This document shows, piece by piece, positions 24,001-35,880 of a stretch of DNA of 64,000 nucleotides (positions are counted from its first letter, which is position 1; each line of letters begins with the position of its first letter). Both the position numbers and the translations under genes were made by a program. The notes under the pieces were generated by a model. The model made no database searches. It worked only from the letters and a program-made list of their open reading frames with translations, and was not told the DNA's origin. Source of the stretch: Oscheius dolichura (lineage: Eukaryota > Nematoda > Chromadorea > Rhabditida > Rhabditidae); the NCBI GenBank assembly GCA_932521035.1, contig OW051497.1:7812001-7876000 (forward strand). Reading direction: 5' to 3'.

Positions 24001-27000
24001 ACATAGAGGTTAAAAGAGTACTAAAACAGCCTCGGGGTATCAAATAGACCACAATGGCTTTTGCCCGCTTAGAGATCCCGTCAGGACCAAGTTGAAGCAG
24101 ATTGAATTTCTATGGACAGATCTGTCGGAGATCTATGATTGTCCCTTTGATCTTTTTCAGGTGTCCGTAATTTTCAAAATGCAAGGTTTGCTTCCTGGTC
24201 GGCACGGACGTTTCAGTGTCAACCACCTAGGAATAAAGTGGTTTTTAAAGAGCCATTCTGGACAATCGACGGCGAATATCCGCCAGCCTCTGTGTTTTAT
24301 CGAATGCCTCAATCTTCGCTTTTATTTATCCTGTCCGGATTACAGTAACCTATTTACCATATACTAGCCACTTGACCTGTATAAGTCAAAGATCAAGTGA
24401 ACTTCCCTAACGAGCTTGTAAATATCAGACACCCTGCCCTTTAAACATCGAAAAGCCAAGGATCGCCCTCTAATCAAGAATAGCTTTGCCACATCTTGAC
24501 CCCCCAAAAGCACACTGATCACTTCGAGGGGTAGAAGCCTCGAAATGCGAGACCAACAGCGTCGTTTCCTGCTTTTCATGACATTTTGCAAGAGGGTCAT
24601 AATAACGTGCGTAAATCATAATTCTCTCCAGCAGACTGGGGGAAAACGAGAACGTTGCGAACCGTTGCCCTCATTTAATTCTTCCGTCTGTCTAGTCAAA
24701 TATCACTGAGTAGAGCTGTCCTTTCATTTGAGATAAGCCCGTCAGGGAAAAGAGAGAGGAAGGGACTTTCCGTGTTACGCTCTACTTAGCTATTGATTTA
24801 CTAATTGCATCCATCTATTCGCTTTTGGCGTCGAGCTTAGAGTATAATGAGTTTTTACATTGACATAGAGCCCAGCTTCTCCATATATTAGAGAGAGAGC
24901 GAGAGGGGAGAGTTTCCCCGCGCGCGTTCAGCACAAACACACACACTTTATTTCAATGGACTCCATTTGGCGTTGACCAACCAAAAATCATTCTGTCTCG
25001 AATTTATTTATCCCCTCTTCTATTCTTTTCTTTGATCATAACCGGGGAGCATCAAAGAGGCATCAAGCAACACCGGCCGCAACATTTTAGTCTCCCCCTC
25101 TCGCGCTCTTTTTCGGGGGGATCACCCAGAACAACGGTGTTTCGTCAGATTTGTTTCCTTTCCGGATTAAATCATTGGTCAGTAGGGTATCCGTTTCCTT
25201 GTTCATCCCATAAGCTACAAATCATAAAATATGAGGCCAATAATAAATTTCACCTCCAAGGACGACACGGCCTGAGATTGGAAATGTCCAGTCCTTTCAT
25301 TCCAACCAGTCCCACTCTCTTTTTTTAGGCCTTCTGAATTCTAAATAGGTTGCTTCGCTTATGAATTACCAATTTTTATAGCATTTTTGGCTTTACCCTT
25401 CTGCCTCACTCTTTATTCAAATTTTGAGTTCCTGCCTCAAAAGTAGTTATTTTTGTACTCTCTCGACTCTGCTCCATTTCGTTCGTTTCCGCTTAAACTT
25501 TCTGGACTCATTCCTCCCTTCTCCTCTTTCGACTGGTTGATTCTGTGAAGCGCCTACCCCTCACCACATTTCCGGTGACGATGCGGACGGGCATAGACTA
25601 AGTGGATTAGTATTTCCCACAAGGAAGTTAACGTCTCCACCACCCAAAGAAACAGCGAAGGCAAGAGATAGAACGGGGATGACGCTACACAATCGCTAAA
25701 CCATTTAACTGGAACTTGATTGAATTTCCTCTTCTGAAATCTGTTCCTAAGGATTTTCAAGTAATTTGGAGACGTCAAAATGACTGTAAGCGCCTTAGCA
25801 TTTTATTTTTGGCCTGCGTGATAATGCCTCTCCATCATCATCGGTCAACGTCTCGTTGTCGTGTTTTCATTAACACCTGTGTGAGATACTGGAGCATAAC
25901 AAGAAAATCCCTGAATTTCCTTCTCATTCGCTGTTTTGTACTCTATCTCATATCTCATTTGTTAGGAGCCATTGATTGCGGCTTCCTCTTTCTAGTAGTA
26001 AATGTCCTATTATCTAGCCGACTGCCGTAGATGTCCATCAGTTTTCCCTGCTCGGAGGTGACATCCACGAGTGAAAAATCAAAACAGAGACGAAAAAGAA
26101 TGTGAAACGGAAAGAGAAGGATTAGCCCAGTAGAGAGACTAATCTTCTCAATTCGTAAAGGAAGGGGGCAGCAGCAGCGGCAGCCAGCGGATCACTGGCC
26201 GCTCTTCGTAATTGCCGTGATCGATGATGGAATTAGTTATAACTCTTTCACGGCTGCGCCTCCTACCAGAAGAGGGGGTCCTCGTATATTCCTCCCTCCT
26301 CTCCTTTATCTTCTTGTTTTTAATTCCATCCGCGGGAAAAGTCAACTGATTCGGCCCCCCGTCTGAGCCCGGCATAAAGAGATTAGAATTCTCCCCCCTC
26401 CTCCTCCTCGTTTCCTTGTCCACTTTTTATCTGATTACTAAACCAGGCTTTGTCACTTATAATCGTATTTTCCTCCCGTGGATGTGCTCTTTTGAAAGCC
26501 GTTCTCCTTTTTTATTCTCTATTTTTGTTGTCGCGATGTCTAGACCTTCTCCTTGTCTTTTTGTTGACTTGAGCAAAGTTCCGGCAGCTTTTCCCCAGTT
26601 TTAAGGTCATCGCTCGCCTTCCACTTCCCTCTAACCTCTCACATTGCTAATGACTCCGCTCTTTCTCCAGTGGAGGAGACCACCCTACGCACTCGGTTTT
26701 TTCTCCTCTCTCTCCTTTAATCCCCAAACAATGATCCGTGAAAAGGAGATCCCTTCCCAGAAAAAAAGATTAATTATGAAAGTAATACATTAGTAATTTC
26801 CGATCGGAAGCGTCTTTTCCCTGCCCCGGGGAATTAATGTTTCTTTGTGGAAATACGCACGACTGGAGAAGGCTAATCATATGAAATGCCCCTGCCAGGA
26901 GCCGTCAAAGGCAGGAGTTCCACCCGTCTTTTCATCTGGGTTACTGCTTTGTGCTTGTTGATGATTTATGCAGACTCGCAAACAATATTCCAGCAGGTGC

Positions 27001-27800
27001 AACCGAACACCTACCTTTGTTTTTACCATCTTCAAAAAAGGCACAGCCAATTGGATTGTTTAGTCTCCAGCTAAACGAGTGTTTATCCCCACTTCAATGG
27101 CACATCCTCAGTATTGTTATCCTCTCTCAACAATTTCCTTATATTACTTTCCCCCGTCGGCCGTGTTATCGGGAAAACAGCACGAAGCTTTTTCCAATTT
27201 GAAAATAATGACGGGCGACAGCTCCTTGAGAGATTGGTTAATTGCTTAAAAAGACATTGATCGCCTAATTGGCACGCAGGGCTTCTGCCAAATCTTACTA
27301 GAGTCGGCGCTGGCTCAGTTTTTAGATTGTTTTGACATAGAGAGGGGAATTTCCACCCTTTGTAGCTTATCCCACCTGGGAAATACGCAACTTCCAAGTC
27401 TTGTTCGACAAAAAACTATCGTTTGTAGGTTGTTCTGCTCCACTCTCGCCACCAAGCGCTTTTTAGAGATTATCGGATCTTCTCGCCTCCTTATCCAGCC
27501 ATTTACATAACGACGCCCAATAAAATCCAAGGGCGGGGTCTGCCTTACCAGTGGTAGTGAAGTATAAAAGTCGAGGAGGTAATGTGTTCCCCTTCAGTTC
27601 ACACTGCCGCTTTCCTTTGTTAGTTCCTCTCCCATATCACCTCCTCTCCCATATCACCTCCCAGTCTTCTCCCCCTCCGCTCTATGCTGTCTTGCTAACA
27701 AGATTTAATTGTATTTGTACTTTTAGAGAGAGACGCATCCTTCCGTTGAGCAGAGAAATCATCAGTCCCCTATGACGCCATCCAGTCGGCAGTGCTTGTG
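21045..27800. other. 6.7 kb gene-poor region
   Basis: No exon chain could be supported. Open frames (for example 22355-22741 plus with an overlapping minus frame, 24092-24367 plus, 25716-26030 plus) lack domains, signal peptides or phase-matched splice partners. The stretch contains purine tracts such as the GAGAGAGA run near 24890 and CT-rich tracts from 26400 to 27780. It separates divergently transcribed genes and may carry regulatory sequence, but nothing specific is identifiable. Confidence 0.5.
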
Positions 27801-29200
27801 ATGGAACAGTACATGGAGACATATGCCGTCCCTCCTGAATATCCTGACTATATCCCGTCAGGACCGGGAGAATTCGCCGGAGTAAGTTCCGGGCAATTAT
27901 CTTCTTTAGTTCGACTTTTTGAAAAAGGTTCCTGCTTGGGCAGTTTGGGTCTTTGCCGGATGTTTTTTCATCATTTGTGCTGTTTTACTGCTTGACTACT
28001 GTGTCATACGACGGAATGCTCTGGGAAATACCTGTTGTGCACGGGCGAAGCAGAAACGAAATAGCCAGTCGGCAGCACATCAGAAGAGATCCACAAATAT
28101 GCTCCTCAATGTGAGTTTTATCATGCCAGATGTCGTGTGGTCATGTCCTACAGTGTGTATGTCTTTTAACTAGAGCAGGGGAAACCTTTATTAGGGCACT
28201 CTGGTACACCTTGTCTGATAGGCACAGTTTAATTGAAAAAAGCTGCACAGTACACTTTTTGCTGTAGACTGATTGTATGGAAAAATGTCTAACCTTTCTT
28301 AACGTTAAACTTATGGTCGAAACGGTTATTATAACCAAAATCGGAACTTTTACAGTCCGAAGATTTTTGTCTTCATTCCCAGAAAAGGGAAGACTACATT
28401 AAGCGTAAAGTTTTTACTGCCTGTTTACCTTCCGTAAGCCTTCTTTTTTCGATAATTAGTTGTCCAAACTAATTTAAATTGGGGATGAAATGACTTTTCG
28501 GGCCCATTGACTTGTTAATTTTCAAGATTACTGTAATTTCGCCGCATGCTGGTGTCTGCTTGTCTCCCACTGTGTGTACATGTAAAAAACTATTCTCACT
28601 CACACAAAATTGCAGTAATCTCTAGACTAGTAATCAAATAATCCGTTCAAATAGGGTGCAGAAGGTTAAAGGTGGAAAACTACAATCACACTGTCTCTTG
28701 AGCATTTGTTAGAATTAGCAGGCTTTCGCCGTAGGACCGCTCTGTCCAATGTCCAATTAAGTGTGCTTATGTCTTGGCTTTAGTTGATTTTTTTTAGTTT
28801 TATGTTATACCTAAATGTTGATTTAATCCGTTATCAAATTTCTAATATTCCAGGTTTAAAAATTTCTAGCAGAAGCGGTAGGTGCACGGGTGTAACACCA
28901 TATACATATTATCCATTATCCATTTATATATATTCCGCTATATATATAGTCCCTCACACGATTCATGCACGCCCGTGGCGATTTACCATTTATATTATGT
29001 TTATGTGCCCCGCTTTTTTAGGTTACAGCAATTACGATGAAATATATTAAATTTCAGAAGCTGAATCGACAACCACAAGGATGGGATTCCGAGGTATGAG
29101 AACTGGAAACTGTGTGTCAAAACACATGTGTCGTCTCTCTCACATCTTTTTTTATCCTAACATTTCTATTTTTTGTATTCCTTAGATTGTGTTGTGTTGA
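27801..29200 (+). CDS. 104-residue single-pass membrane protein
   Basis: Four exons close in frame: 27801-27881, 27928-28110, 29058-29093, 29186-29200. The N terminus is Pro/Tyr/acidic (ETYAVPPEYPDYIPSGPGEF). It is followed by one hydrophobic helix (VPAWAVWVFAGCFFIICAVL) with no preceding signal peptide and a Cys/basic flank (CCARAKQKR). The layout of short outside N terminus, single helix, cysteines and basic linker recalls synaptotagmin N termini, but no C2 domain follows. The third intron is long for this window (about 950 nt), so the last 16 residues (KLNRQPQGWDSEIVLC) are the least certain. If those exons are wrong, longer downstream exons would have to cross the oppositely oriented innexin gene. 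The plasma membrane or a vesicle is the likely location. Confidence 0.6.
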
Positions 29201-29429
29201 GTCCAAAAGTGTTCAATTTCGTTACAGGTCGATCTCATTTGATCTCTTTGTATTCGAGCTACGGTGCTCTAAATATCCATATTCTACAGTAATACACATT
29301 TTTAACTTCTTCTCTTCTCAATTTCTGGGCATAATCAACTGTCTCCGACGGATATATTTCAGAACTAAATACTGTATGTACACAATTCACCTCGTCGATG
29401 TATATCATATACAAATATTGCATATTTTG

Positions 29430-29435
29430 AATAAA
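29430..29435 (+). promoter_or_regulatory. possible polyadenylation signal of the single-pass membrane protein gene
   Basis: AATAAA about 230 nt beyond the proposed stop at 29200 and before the convergent innexin gene. Confidence 0.4.
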
Positions 29436-29566
29436 TTGTCTCTGGGTATTATTGAGCACTAAAACCGCTCTGACGGCGGGATGATTGCCGTTTTTCTAGT
29501 GCCGCATATGTCGGTTCGCATTGCTTGATTGTTACTCCAATAATAAAAATTACACACACAGAGAGG

Positions 29567-29572
29567 TTTATT
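29567..29572 (-). promoter_or_regulatory. polyadenylation signal of the innexin gene
   Basis: AATAAA on the minus strand, about 19 nt past the stop codon at 29591. Confidence 0.6.
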
Positions 29573-29590
29573 TTAGACGGAAAGGCACAT

Positions 29591-31130
29591 TCAGACGGGG
29601 TACTTCTCGGGAACGGCGGCCAATTCCGTGGAGTGAGCAGACGAGGGGCTGGAAGGAGCTCCATCCGAGGGAAGAAGAGGAGCAGCGTTGGAGAAACTCA
29701 ACTTCGGGAACAGGGAAGGCCACTTCTTCTCGGCGGGGGCAACGACGGAGGACTTCTTCTGCTTGACATCTTCGATCTCCCCGCTCACGTTGAGGTAGAT
29801 GTAGAGGGCGAAGTCTGAAGCGGCACGGCCCCCGTTGTGGCACTCGATGAAGTACAACGTGAGGAAACCGTCTAAAATAGCCAACTGCCTTTTCATCGAG
29901 TTCGCTCACCCAAGCCGATGACGTCAGAGAAGTGGGTGATCACGTCGTCTGTGGCATTCAGTCGCAGGGGGCGGTTCAGCCAGCCGCGCAGCTTGTAGAA
30001 TCTACAAGCTGGCATGAAGACAGTGTAGGAGAAGTTGAGGACGTTATAGGCAGCAGCACAGAGAACGATGAAGAGCCAGATCCTTAAATTTAAGATGGTA
30101 TTCCTGACGTGGGGATTAGATACAAACCATTCGACGAAAAAGAGCTTCTCATTGACGTAGTTCATCCCAAGAAGACACTGAACAGTGGCATTTCGCCAAT
30201 TAGCCAAGGTGCGGATCTTCAGGTCACACATGGTGACTCGGGGAAAGTTCCGGGAATCCTCCCACGATGAGCCGGTGAGAAGAGCTTTGATACCCTAAAA
30301 GCAGATAAAAGGCCCCTTGGTATGAGCGGGCAATACCTGGAACGACCAGAAGAAGTTCGTGTTGTCTAAGTAGTTCGAGACTTTGGAGATGGCAACAGTG
30401 ACGATGGTCAGGTTCAGCAGCTTCATGAAGAGGTACTGGTAGGTCAGGAGGTAGGAGCAGCCGCCGTGGAAGATTCCCTTGAAGACTCCTCGAGGTGTGT
30501 CGTGGTCTCGCTCCCTGACAGTTGCCAGCATGGAAATGGCCGCCTTCCTAAGGAGGTCCCTTTTCTGCCTCGGTTCAAGCTTTCTCAGCTCCTTGGTGTC
30601 TTTGATGATGGTAGTGATGTCAATTTCTGAACGAAAAAAACTGCAAACAGGAGTCTTACGGCCTACCGCTGTTCTTGTACCACTTTCTCCAAAGGTAGGA
30701 GGGGAAATAGAAGGCCATAGCTTGAAGGACGAAATAGAGGGCGAGCCACTGGTAGTAGTTCACGCGGGTGTACTAAAGTCTCATTCAAAGCGAGAATAAA
30801 AACAAAAATACCTTGGAGCGATCGAAGGAGGCGTCATTTTCCTCATTGGGCAAGACGTAGGTGTTTTGAATGTAGCAGTAATCCAGAGCATATTTGCCCA
30901 TATCTCCCTTGAACTCGGTTGACACCCAGCAGGTCATCGGAGTTCCCATTAGCCTGAATTTGTTCATTTGCGAATAAAATATGGATAACTTACTGCTTTC
31001 CAACGATGATGCCTGACGAGATGGCACAAAGCATCGCAGAGGCGAAGCTGATCAGCCTGTCGACTCCATCTCCGACGAATTTTTGTTTGAAGAGCTTCAC
31101 AGCGTCCCCGAAGTAGGGGATGTGAAGCAT
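29591..31130 (-). CDS. innexin gap-junction channel protein
   Basis: Forms gap junctions or hemichannels in the plasma membrane. The ATG at 31130 begins MLHIPYFGDAVKLFKQKFVG. The first helix follows (LISFASAMLCAISSGIIVGK), then extracellular loop 1 with two cysteines (TCWV ... YALDYCYIQNTYVLP). Next comes the family signature YYQW at the second helix. A basic cytoplasmic loop (LRKLEPRQKRDLLRKAA) leads to the third helix and loop 2, with FPRVTMCDLKIR and NATVQCLLGMNYVNEKLFF. The fourth helix is IWLFIVLCAAAYNVLNFS and the tail is Ser/Pro/Ala-rich, ending EKYPV. All four loop cysteines expected of innexins are present. Seven exons give about 432 residues; the introns I closed are about 30-50 nt. 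No close C. elegans orthologue is assigned. Confidence 0.94.
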
Positions 31131-31505
31131 TTGAGCTGCAAAGAGGAATTTCTTGGAGATGCCTAGAGAAACCGACCAGCGAGCTGTAAACGATGCTAAA
31201 TGATGGAATCCGGGACAGGGCCATCCTGTCATCCGGTTGAATCAACAGCGGGTTACTTTCTCAGTAACAACCACGCACACTACTCATATCCCCGTCTATT
31301 TTTGTGATTCCACCCCGCGTTGAAAAGTTTGTTGATGTGGATAATGATACCTTTCCCGAAGAAGCCCGGAAGTATGCGGGGGCTGGGCTTGTTTTCGAAG
31401 TATATTCATTTAATATGGAAGAGAAGTTCAAGGGAAGCTTAGACGGGGCCAGCTAATCAGGAAACGAACCCTTGATTATATGAATTTATGAACAATCTAA
31501 TGAGA
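31131..31505. other. intergenic upstream of the innexin gene
   Basis: About 0.4 kb, presumably the innexin promoter and the 3' flank of the next minus-strand ORF. An open frame runs upstream of the innexin ATG, but it does not give a better start. Confidence 0.4.
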
Positions 31506-32106
31506 TTAATTCATTTGAGAAAGCACTTCCACATGTCTGAACCTATTAAATTCACTCAGATTACATTTTTTAAAGCGAATTAGTCGCATGCTATCAATTG
31601 TTTCCGGTTGAGCGTCATGGTCTGCTTCTAGTAGCTTCTGATTGACTGAAAGACTCGGATTCCTTTCTCTAGGTCCTGCTATATACTTTATAATTATATT
31701 GAAATCCATAGATACTCTCGTTCGAAGACTCCTGGTCGTTTTAGTGAGCACATGAAAACTTTCCCAGGCATAAATCAATTCGCCCACCTTGTAGGCCTGC
31801 TGACTTCCAGAATCGCCATGGTTACAGTATCCTTTTATCAATATTTTAAGAGTCCAATGAGCTAGAATTTTCAATATATTAAACAATTTCAACTTGTGGC
31901 TATATCCTCTTATCCCCTTATTTTGTTTAGTTTTTTTTTTAAATTCCCCTAAAATCGCCTTTTCCTTATCAGCTAGATATTTTCCGGCGTATCTATGGTC
32001 TCTACTCCATTCCCAGTACATTTTTGGACCTTCTCAAGTTCCCTTAGAAAGAGATCCTTTGACTAGATTACGTACTACAAATGAATCTTTGATAAGCTCG
32101 AGCATT
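31506..32106 (-). CDS. hypothetical protein, about 180 residues
   Basis: A 171-codon open frame (32021-31506) is long for AT-rich DNA. An upstream ATG at 32106 (MLELIKDSFVV) is separated from it by an in-frame TGA. A 39-nt GT..AG intron removes that TGA and joins it in phase to GPKMYWEWSRDHRYAGKYL. The product is basic with Lys-rich stretches (KEKAILGEFKKKTKQNKG) and a C terminus reading RLIRFKKCNLSEFNRFRHVE. No signal peptide or membrane helix is evident, and I recognise no family. Parts of the long frame may be further short introns. It lies divergent to the Suv4-20 gene, with about 0.6 kb between them. Confidence 0.45.
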
Positions 32107-32713
32107 TCCTGTGAGTGCTAGAGTCAGGCGGCTAGAAAAGGTCCCGCCGCGGCCGCCATAAATTGAGGCGCTTGCTCCGCCTTTGCACATACAAATGAGG
32201 CTCCTCATTAAGCGTTTGTCTTTATTTCAAAGAATACAATTTTAAAAAGGAGGGGCCTGGTTAAAACTACTAAATTTTCCAACTGTGCTGTTTTGGCTCT
32301 CCGATCGGTTGCTGCTCATCTTTTTATCCACTAAAATCAATAAATTATGCAAAAAATGGTAACTGCCCCGAGTACTGGCCCTTACCAGCACCCCACGTTA
32401 TTTTCGCAACTTTTTAAGTAAACAACCTGTTCCATTGATTTTTCTTTCCGCATGACGCCTTGCAATACTTCTGCTTTTCTTTGTGATAAAACTGTTCACT
32501 CCACGTACAATTGCGACCATGCCGGTCTGCTTTGTTTTGTGAAGGAAAACACCGAGTACTAATCTTCCACTGCTTTTCTCATTGTCTTCTTATTTAATTC
32601 TTTTTCTATTTTAATGAATATGTTTGATTAATTTTCTTTCTAGATAGACGCAACTCGTGATGGGGGAATTATCCTTATCCAAAGTGGGATTTTCCTCCAG
32701 GGTTTCACACGCA
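32107..32713. promoter_or_regulatory. divergent intergenic region upstream of the Suv4-20 gene
   Basis: About 0.6 kb between a minus-strand ORF and the plus-strand methyltransferase. It contains a GC-rich patch (near 32140, CCGCGGCCGCC) in otherwise AT-rich DNA. The promoter of the methyltransferase is expected here. Confidence 0.4.
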
Positions 32714-34940
32714 ATGACACCACGGGAGCTCTGTAGTAGTGATGATCTAGCTTCCGCTTTAACTGTGGATCCTGTTTTAGATTTCCAGACCCACAAAATG
32801 AGCTTATGGTGAGTATTTACTCCTTTTATTTTTCACTTCTTCCTTATTTCAGTTACACTCCTCCATCACGGGAAGATTCCCGCCTGTGTCATAAAATTCT
32901 GAAGCAGTACAACCAAGACGGAGATATAGAAAAGGCCATGGATGTTAGCACACCCCTCCTTCGTTTTCTAATTAGCTTGTTAAGGGTTTAATTTCAATCC
33001 GATATGCAACAAGATGGCTGCGCACCTCATCGGATAAAGAGAAGGCCAATTTCCGGGAACACGTAGGCAATCTTTTTTTCCATTGACACAGTGTTTTAGC
33101 TACGACGGTTTATGCAATTTTACTACATTTCTTCTGGTTTTACAATACGACCCTGCTTTCGTTACCGGGCGGAGAATCGACTAGGAGCTATGCTGATCGT
33201 CACACGGGATTGGTTAGTCTATCCCATCTATGGCTTCAAAGACATAATATTCTAGGAAAAAAGGAGAAGTTATTGAATTACTGACCGGTGTAATTGGTGA
33301 ACTTTCGCATGCTGAAGAGGCCAAATTGCTGAAAAAAGATATCAACGATTTCTCTGTGATGTATAGTACGAGGTTTATTGCATCCTTTTTATTTTTTCTA
33401 TGTTTATTTTCTAGAAAACAGCGTGCCCAGTTATGGCTGGGACCCGGCGCCTATATCAACCATGACTGTAAACCGAACTGTCAGTTTATGCCAAATGGGA
33501 GCACCGCCGTCGTTTCGGTATCGTTTATTTAAAATAAATAAATAGAAAGAGCTAATTCAGGTGATTAGAGACATTACCGCCTGGGAAGAAATCACCTGTT
33601 TTTACGGGCCGAACTTTTTCGGAGAGGGGAATGAACGATGTGAATGTTACACCTGTGAGAAGTAAGAACAACGAACAATTTGGAAGGAAATAACATTGTA
33701 GGAGTGGGCAAGGCGCGTATTTGAAGGCGGATGCGGGGGCGGACGTCGAGAATGAGAAGGAAACTGAGCCCGTGGTAACAAAGGAAGAAGAGATCAATGG
33801 CGAGCAGAAGAAGAAGGCGTACGGTCTTCGACAAACGGAACACAAGTCAGCTTACCGTATTATTTTAATTAAACATTAATTTATAGATCCTATCGAAATA
33901 TTTACCTAGTCCGGCGGAGAGCAAGCCACCTTCAGGCGGAAACGGAAAAGCTCCACAACGATTCGGCTAAGAGTATCTTCGAAGAAGGTTATTCGACTCT
34001 TGAGACCAGTTCTTATTAGTCAATTCAGTTTTCGGACTCGCAAAGTACACTCCTTCACCCCCGCCTGTGGAAGTGGAACCATCACAACAAGACGAGGACG
34101 GACTAGAAGAAATGGAAGAAGACGAAGAAAACAACCAAGAAGAAAGTGACGAGGAGGAACAGGAAGACATGGCGGACGCTGTCGTATTGGAAGAAGATAC
34201 GGAAAAAAGAAGGCGAAGGAGGAAGAAGGGAGCTCGTCGCCTCTCCAATATATCAGTTATCCCGAGGAGTCAGAAGAATTTGGATGGCATTAAGAAGAAG
34301 AGGAATAATTTATCCTCCCTGCAATTGTTTTTCTTCCGCCCTGCTCCAACATTACCGGAACCTTCACAAGGACAGCGATTTTCCCGACGAGCACGAGGTA
34401 CACTATCAAATATCCTTTTCTTAATATCAAAAATTTCAGGAACTGCTCCAGATCCGGGAGATCAGCCCTTCGTCTCCCTTGAACACAAAAGGAAACGAAG
34501 GAAGAAGGTTATATTGGTTGAGGAGATTGAGGAGGAGGTGGAAGACCTTGAAGAGCCGGCTGAACTGCCTCAAGAACAAGGAGAGATTGAAGAAGTAATT
34601 GAACAGCCACGGGCAGAAGTGCACAATGAGAGCTTCGACATTTCTGTGGCCATAGCTACACAGGTTAATGAGGTGTCTTCAAGCACTCTGGTAGAAGGAG
34701 ACAGGCAGACATCCGGGTCGGTCTCTCGAGGGCAAAGTGTAAGTTCTGCTTACTTTAGAAAAACACTGGTGTAATATATTTTTGTTTATTTTTTCTTTAC
34801 AGGAATGCCCAGAACGAGCGTCCTCTTCCCCGCCAGAGTACTCTGACTCCCCAATCTGGGTCCCCGATTATGTTCGATGTAGAAGTGAGCCGAATGCTGC
34901 TGACTTCGAGCTTGAAGAAGAGGTTCCCGCCACCTGTTAG
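32714..34940 (+). CDS. histone H4 lysine-20 methyltransferase, Suv4-20 (KMT5B/C) family
   Basis: Nuclear SET-domain enzyme that converts H4K20me1 to me2/me3. Twelve exons close exactly to 577 residues: 32714-32808, 32853-32943, 32985-33062, 33100-33212, 33256-33372, 33415-33517, 33561-33661, 33702-33845, 33887-33972, 34029-34397, 34440-34738, 34803-34940. The N terminus [13 protein letters not shown] with FQTHKM is diagnostic for the family. [23 protein letters not shown] and [18 protein letters not shown] follow. The SET core comprises [30 protein letters not shown] and [19 protein letters not shown], with the post-SET CYTCEK. The active-site NHDC and the zinc cysteines are intact. The C-terminal half is long, acidic and basic by turns ([27 protein letters not shown]) and probably disordered. 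It corresponds to C. elegans SET-4. Confidence 0.95.
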
Positions 34941-35880
34941 CTCTGTACATACGTCGTATCCGGTGTCATTCAAAACAATGTACCCATCCGGTAACTTCAT
35001 ATGAGATCTCTCCCACCGTAAAACGAGATAAATAGCTCAAGTCTAGTAAGAATATGGTATTCCAAGTTTTATTTTTGTGTTTTGTTCAGTTTATATCCCA
35101 GCTCGTCGGTTAGGATGATATCCCCCAAATAGTAGAATATTCTTATTCCGACGTCTTTCTGATGTTGTTGTATCTTTCTTGCCCTATTGTATTTCAATGA
35201 TCTCCGAATGATCCAAGTTTCTTTTCTGATTAACGGTTCCCTTAATAATTGATCTGATTAATAAGTGTCGTTTCTTGTTTCCTGTCTTCCAGTATTTAAA
35301 CAGTTTAAATAAAGCTTTTCCTTCAAATAAAGGGATCAATGCAAAGAAATTTATCTTACGAAATGTAATATTGTAATTAAGAGTGATAACAACTTTTTTA
35401 AACACACCTTTTCAATTAATCTGTAGGCGATTACTTCGCTATATTGAGCGTTCTATAACAATTTGAAAATTTACTTCCATCTATTCCGTGTCCGAAGTTC
35501 AAAATGGACTTAGTGACGGCATTTTTTAGTTTTTTCCGCGTATCCATAAATATATTAAAGGCTTCGTAAAAAAAAGTCAAAGTAAACTCACGAAAGCTGT
35601 AAATAATTACTTCAGCGCTTTATAGATCAACGAAAACAATTAGGCAGACAAAAACGAGCTGGAAAGAGATACCAATCATTGATTATCGCAGATTAGAAGT
35701 TGTGAACTGTAGAATTGACTAAAACAAAACATATTAATCACGTAAGGGAGGTGGTATATTAAAACAACATAAATAGTATAATAATAATGTTAAAAATAAC
35801 GATATTATATACAAATTATTGTCGAAAATGTATATGACCCATAGAAGATGACTGAAGTGCGAAAATCTCCTATGTTTTTG
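34941..35880. other. intergenic between convergent genes
   Basis: About 0.9 kb of AT-rich sequence between the stops of the convergent Suv4-20 (plus) and RING1 (minus) genes, holding their 3' untranslated regions. No coding exon is seen. Confidence 0.55.

Noticed and set aside
32022-32106. In-frame TGA between MLELIK and MYWEWS as possible readthrough or selenocysteine
   Set aside because: A 39-nt intron of the size typical for this window removes the TGA in phase.
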